Shown piece after piece: positions 61,001 through 64,000 of a stretch of DNA of 64,000 nucleotides. Within the stretch, counting starts at the first letter, position 1; every line of letters begins with the position of its first letter. The notes beneath the pieces are model-generated. The model had not been told where the DNA came from, made no database searches, and saw only the letters and a program-made list of their open reading frames with translations. The stretch comes from Symsagittifera roscoffensis. Its lineage: Eukaryota > Xenacoelomorpha > Acoela > Convolutidae. A program made the position numbers and the translations under genes. The stretch covers positions 6,681,472 to 6,745,471 of the forward strand of contig NC_087069.1 of NCBI RefSeq assembly GCF_963678635.1, given 5' to 3'.

Positions 61001-63508
61001 AAAGAAAAAAAAACGTTAAAACAATGTCTGAAATGTTTCTAAAATTTTCTTAAAATTCTCTAATTTTGAATTTTTATTTAAAAAATGGCGTTGAAAAGCT
61101 CCAAAAAACTAACTTAACTTGAGTAAACTAAATTTTCACGGTTTGACTTAAGCTTAATAAGCTATTGTAAGACCTATATAAGAGTCTTAGCTACGTTCAT
61201 TACTTTTAGTAAAACATAGCCAACAGACAGTTGCAAAAGAGTAATGAACGCAAGGAACAGAAAAAAAGTGACGCGGTTGAAAAAATCACAACTTTCGAAA
61301 TTCAAAGAAAAAAAAAGAAACTCTTTCAGCTCTTTGAAAATCTAGAACGATTTATGGTTGGCTCCTTTTGATAACATTAACTGAACTTGAGAAAACTGGA
61401 CAAACAGGTAAAGTTTTTATTCCGCTGGAAATCTGAAAATTAAATTCCACTTTCGAAACTAGAAATCGTTCACGTTTTTTGCGCCAACTCCACGTTCGTA
61501 TTTTGAGAGTGCTTTTCACGTCACTTTCAGCACATGAATTTTAATTGAAGTCAAAAAGTGCATATATACCTAAGTACGTCAATATTTTAAGACTTTTTCC
61601 TGAAAAAAAAAACAAAAAAAATCTGCAAGACCTATATAAGAGTATTCACTACGTTCACTATTCTTAATAAAACAGAAAATATTCATTAAATTCAATTGGG
61701 TCCTGTGTTGAGAGAGTTTTGAAAATCATCATCTAATTTTCCCTAAAAACTTAGATACCTTAAGCGACAACTCTACAAAAGATGTATCCCAACACGAAGT
61801 TAATTGTGAAAAATTCATGTTTATGTCCCATTCCAAAGTAATGCAATCGAGTCCATTCGAAACATGGAAAAAGATATTTTCGAAACAGAGGCGAAATTGA
61901 GCTTCGAATCGTTTGCGATACTACACAAACATAAAAACATAAAACGAAAAAACAAGAAAACTGTTTTTAAAAAAATGAGTTAGCCTTTGCAAGTCTCAGT
62001 AGAAGTTCATTTAAGCAAAAGAGCCAAACTTTTGAAAACTAAAATAGCAACAGAACGAAACTTACGAAGAAGAAACAAAGAAGACAATCTTTCAGCAGAC
62101 AAGTTGAGCTGACAAAAAAGTTTTACAAAATTACAATTTTTCAATTTTCCCCGCTGAAAAAATATTGAGCAACACTTGCAGTTTCAACAGCATAAGCAAA
62201 ATCCCTGATGTAACAAATAAGCCGACAATCTTAGAGCAGAAGAGCAGACACCAGTTGAGCTGGAAAAAAAATTAAAAACTTTCAAGTTCCCTCTGAAACT
62301 ACATTGAACAACATTTGCACTTGCAACTACAACAAAAGTTACTTCCAGCACAAGCTAAATCCGGGATGCGGCAACTAAGCCGATAAAACTTAGGCAGAAA
62401 AACAAAAATCCGACAATTCAAGTTTTACGGGAAAAAAAATCCGATTGCATGCTGAAAAAAAACAAAGGTCCGGCCGTGACTCGAACACACGACCTAAGGT
62501 CTCAAAAGCAACAGCGTTACTAGGCAAAATAGGAACAAACCTGTGAGTTTTCAAGCTTTATTAATAGAGTCAGTAAGAGAAGCAAGTAACATTATACAGA
62601 AAAGTTGTTAACTACTAAAAAAAGTCTAGTTCCCGATTACAAGACACTCGCTTTCACAAGTGCAATAAAAGAAATGATCTAAGTAAACTTGCGCATTTTC
62701 GCTTTCACGAGTTGCTTCATTAAGTGATTAATTTCAAAGCCATTTGAGTATATTATTTGAATGTAGTTCTTAAAAAGTAAGTTATCACTTCAATTCTTCA
62801 CTGCAACTGGTAAATGAACTATCGTGTTGTTGTTTTTTTTTGCATTTTAACTAGTAAACTTGCAATTAAAGGATCTCTAAGAATACCTGGAACATATTTG
62901 AACCAAAATCGAATACGTAAATTTCAGATTCATAGCCACTTACCCGAATGAGTGATATCAAATATTCATTCACATCCCACGAGATATCCCTCGCATGTTT
63001 GTACATGATTGCTCCTCTATTGTTCACAAACATCCTACTGGCCAGGCAGGGAATCAAACTCTGTATCGGATGAATCAACAGCTTCAGACAGTACTGACAC
63101 TTATACATTGTCGATGCACTGTACTGTGCATCGGAGTATTCTGTTCTTGAATCAAACAGCTGTTCAATTTTCTTCGCGAATAGTTTACTTCGAATCTTGT
63201 CTTTTTTGTCTTTCAAAGCCTCCAGTTGGTTATGATTAAACTTATTACAAAGAGTAGTTAGTAATCGATCTTGGATGCAATTCATGTTGCAAGGAGTCGC
63301 AACTATGTCTTCGAGATTGTCGGCACAGTAATCTATACATTCTTGCACTAAAGAGTCCATTTTGAGGAAATCTGACGAAATTAGGATTGAGACTGCATTG
63401 TTTGGTTCCAGTTTCGGGGTTGTCTTGGGTCCCTCTCGTTTCACATAGCGCATTAGCCAGTCGAATATTTGCACGTCGCAGTGTACTGAGATGTCAACGT
63501 CTTCGCAT
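54771..63508 (-). CDS. SANBR: SANBR (KIAA1841) homologue, seven exons, 5' end outside window
   Basis: Exons 63,508-62,944; 60,380-60,206; 59,011-58,806; 56,650-56,458; 56,196-56,027; 55,526-55,401; 55,046-54,771 join in phase to 569 residues plus stop TAG. The first encodes the family's BTB domain (ISVHCDVQIFDWLMRYVKRE, LISSDFLKMDSLVQECIDYC, VATPCNMNCI). ELKSWRNVYWQVWG and cysteine pairs CLYCSKC and CCGQKC follow. Low-complexity Gly/Ser segments come next, then the conserved end RWNQDVQRNEDLRRFTEITQ. Mammalian SANBR is a SANT/BTB protein that binds corepressors and restrains class-switch recombination; in an invertebrate only a general corepressor-type role can be inferred. The N-terminal SANT part lies to the right of the window. 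Confidence 0.92.
55401..55526 (-). CDS. SANBR: SANBR exon (WDQNRSHRWNQ)
   Basis: 42 codons, acceptor CTTTTCAG, donor CAG|GTAAGA. Joins to DVQRNEDLRR in the next exon, restoring the conserved C-terminal block. Confidence 0.9.
56027..56196 (-). CDS. SANBR: SANBR exon, Ser/Gly/Gln-rich linker
   Basis: 170 nt, acceptor ATCATAG, donor AAG|GTCAGT; reads VSDDDDTSTSSTNQQQQSG then a Gly/Ala run. Placed by phase and order rather than homology. Confidence 0.75.
56458..56650 (-). CDS. SANBR: SANBR exon (EVIVNVFANEKLLLPKEDLS)
   Basis: 193 nt, acceptor TTCTAG, donor G|GTGCGC. The end is acidic (SDSE-type, SESDNDD). Confidence 0.82.
56708..56729 (+). repeat. 22-base G homopolymer in a SANBR intron
   Basis: Uninterrupted run of G 58 bases upstream (in transcript sense) of the exon ending the intron at 56,650. 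On the transcript it is a C tract; DNA could form a G-quadruplex. Confidence 0.9.
57322..58318. repeat. Dispersed short-inverted-end repeat
   Basis: Left end AGCCAACTGACCGTTGGAAA then AGTAATGAACGCAAGG; right end ATATATAAGAGTACTCACTA then CGTTCATTACTC. Internal signature TTTCGCTGGGAAATCTGATA and TTTTCGAAAATAGAAATGG at 58,068-58,112. Confidence 0.6.
58806..59011 (-). CDS. SANBR: SANBR exon (TFACCGQKCPLFNPL)
   Basis: 206 nt, acceptor TTGCCAG, donor CAG|GTGGGG. CCGQKC and GCCVRDHVIDS fit the family's cysteine-rich segment. Confidence 0.88.
59917..60182. repeat. Dispersed short-inverted-end repeat, short copy
   Basis: Left end ATAGCCAACAGACGGTTGGA then GTCAATGACCGCAAGG; right end GCCTGTATACGAGTGTTCGC then TACGTTCACTGACTC. 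It ends 24 bases from the SANBR exon at 60,206. Confidence 0.6.
60206..60380 (-). CDS. SANBR: SANBR exon (ELKSWRNVYWQVWG)
   Basis: 175 nt, acceptor TGTTAG, donor G|GTGATT. Possible zinc site CLYCSKCHTHF. The donor seven bases earlier would be out of frame. Confidence 0.88.
61206..61670. repeat. Dispersed short-inverted-end repeat
   Basis: Left end ATAGCCAACAGACAGTTGCA then AGAGTAATGAACGCAAGG; internal TTCCGCTGGAAATCTGAAAA and CCACTTTCGAAACTAGAAA; right end GACCTATATAAGAGTATTCA then CTACGTTCACTATTC. The right end of another copy (61,168-61,203) abuts its left end head to tail. Confidence 0.65.
62360..62520 (-). repeat. tRNA-derived SINE copy
   Basis: Minus strand: a tRNA-like head with a B-box-like TGTTCGAGTCACG and GCCGGACC end (62,462-62,520), plus a body matching the copy at 42,730-42,840. 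Confidence 0.6.
62944..63508 (-). CDS. SANBR: SANBR exon with BTB domain
   Basis: 565 nt, acceptor TTCTTTAG, donor CGG|GTAAGT, enters in phase 2. BTB domain first, then KKDKIRSKLFAKKIEQLFD and CQYCLKLL, ending NEYLISLIR. Confidence 0.93.
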
Positions 63509-63526
63509 CTAAAGAAAATTATATTT

Positions 63527-64000
63527 AGCCACAATCTAAAGGTTAAAAATTATATTTATCCACAATCTAAAGGTTAAAAATTATATTTATCCACAATCTA
63601 AAGGTTAAAAATTATATTTATCCACAATCTAAAGGTTAAAAATTATATTTATCCACAATCTAAAGGTTAAAAATTATATTTATCCACAATCTAAAGGTTA
63701 AAAATTATATTTATCCATAACCTAAAGGTTAAAAATTATAATTATCCACAATCTAAAGGTTAAAAATTATAATTATCCACAATCTAAAGGTTAAAAATTA
63801 TATTTATCCACAATCTAAAGGTTAAAAATTATATTTATCCACAATCTAAAGATTAAAAATTATATTTATCCACAATCTAAAGGTTAAAAATTATATTTAT
63901 CCACAATCTAAAGGTTAAAAATTATATTTATCCACAATCTAAAGGTTAAAAATTATATTTATCCACAATCTAAAGGTTAAAAATTATATTTATCCACAAT
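63527..64000. repeat. 31-bp minisatellite, about 15 copies, continuing past the window
   Basis: Unit GGTTAAAAATTATATTTATC plus CACAATCTAAA, period 31 bp with rare single-base variants. It lies in the SANBR intron just upstream of the BTB exon; its first partial unit includes the intron's polypyrimidine side. No spacers. Confidence 0.95.

Larger units (their letters stand above)
60381..62943. other. SANBR intron with repeats
   Basis: AT-rich intron. Dispersed-repeat ends at 61,168-61,203 and a full copy at 61,206-61,670; a SINE copy at 62,360-62,520. Nothing coding was recognised. Confidence 0.6.

Noticed and set aside
63527-64000. Regular 31-bp array resembling a CRISPR
   Set aside because: Units are directly adjacent without unique spacers, in an intron of an animal gene.

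Overview
This is a window of AT-rich invertebrate-animal nuclear DNA. Two conserved metazoan genes, both on the minus strand and split by introns, show this: TAPT1 (31.8-42.5 kb, all coding exons found) and the 3' two thirds or more of a SANBR/KIAA1841 homologue (54.8-63.5 kb, running off the right edge). The rest is mobile elements, their debris, minisatellites and a local tandem duplication. No rRNA, CRISPR array or intact tRNA gene was seen. The species cannot be named from the sequence.

1-20.6 kb holds one very large LTR-type retroelement with about 17.4 kb of internal coding region. It starts with two small leader ORFs, then Ty3/gypsy-type gag, protease, RT, RNase H and integrase (interrupted by one in-frame TGA and two frameshifts). 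A split macro-domain (ADP-ribose-binding type) ORF overlaps the end of pol. After a 0.3-kb spacer come five closely packed ORFs: a coiled-coil protein, a 1.28-kaa protein with an intact SGNH hydrolase catalytic set plus a second degenerate SGNH-like domain, and three unrecognised proteins. A polypurine tract and a TATA-bearing segment follow. I could not pair two LTRs by eye. The window is most likely to hold something undescribed here.

20.6-31.7 kb is a transposon graveyard with one fresh insertion. It contains a LINE 3' tail, a broken LINE C-terminus with a restriction-like endonuclease, a 220-bp MITE with long terminal inverted repeats, and a hammerhead-like motif. The fresh insertion is an intact APE-type LINE (23,301-27,145) flanked by a perfect 13-bp target-site duplication; it carries a 2A-like peptide and three C-terminal zinc fingers. 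Beyond it lie a candidate two-exon small gene, a 0.5-kb inverted-repeat element, an SGNH-like fragment and a decayed Jockey-like LINE.

31.7-42.6 kb is TAPT1, with nine coding exons that join in phase. Three of its eight introns need GC donors. Its largest intron contains a 5'-truncated LINE with a 14-bp target-site duplication. 42.6-54.8 kb is intergenic: tRNA-derived SINE pieces, three TGACC/GGTCA palindromes, and a 4.4-kb unit duplicated in tandem whose right edge stops about nine bases from the SANBR stop codon. 54.8-63.5 kb is SANBR, with seven exons and six GT-AG introns, one of them fully open in frame. Introns contain a dispersed repeat family with short inverted ends and a G22 tract. 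The last 0.47 kb is a 31-bp minisatellite.
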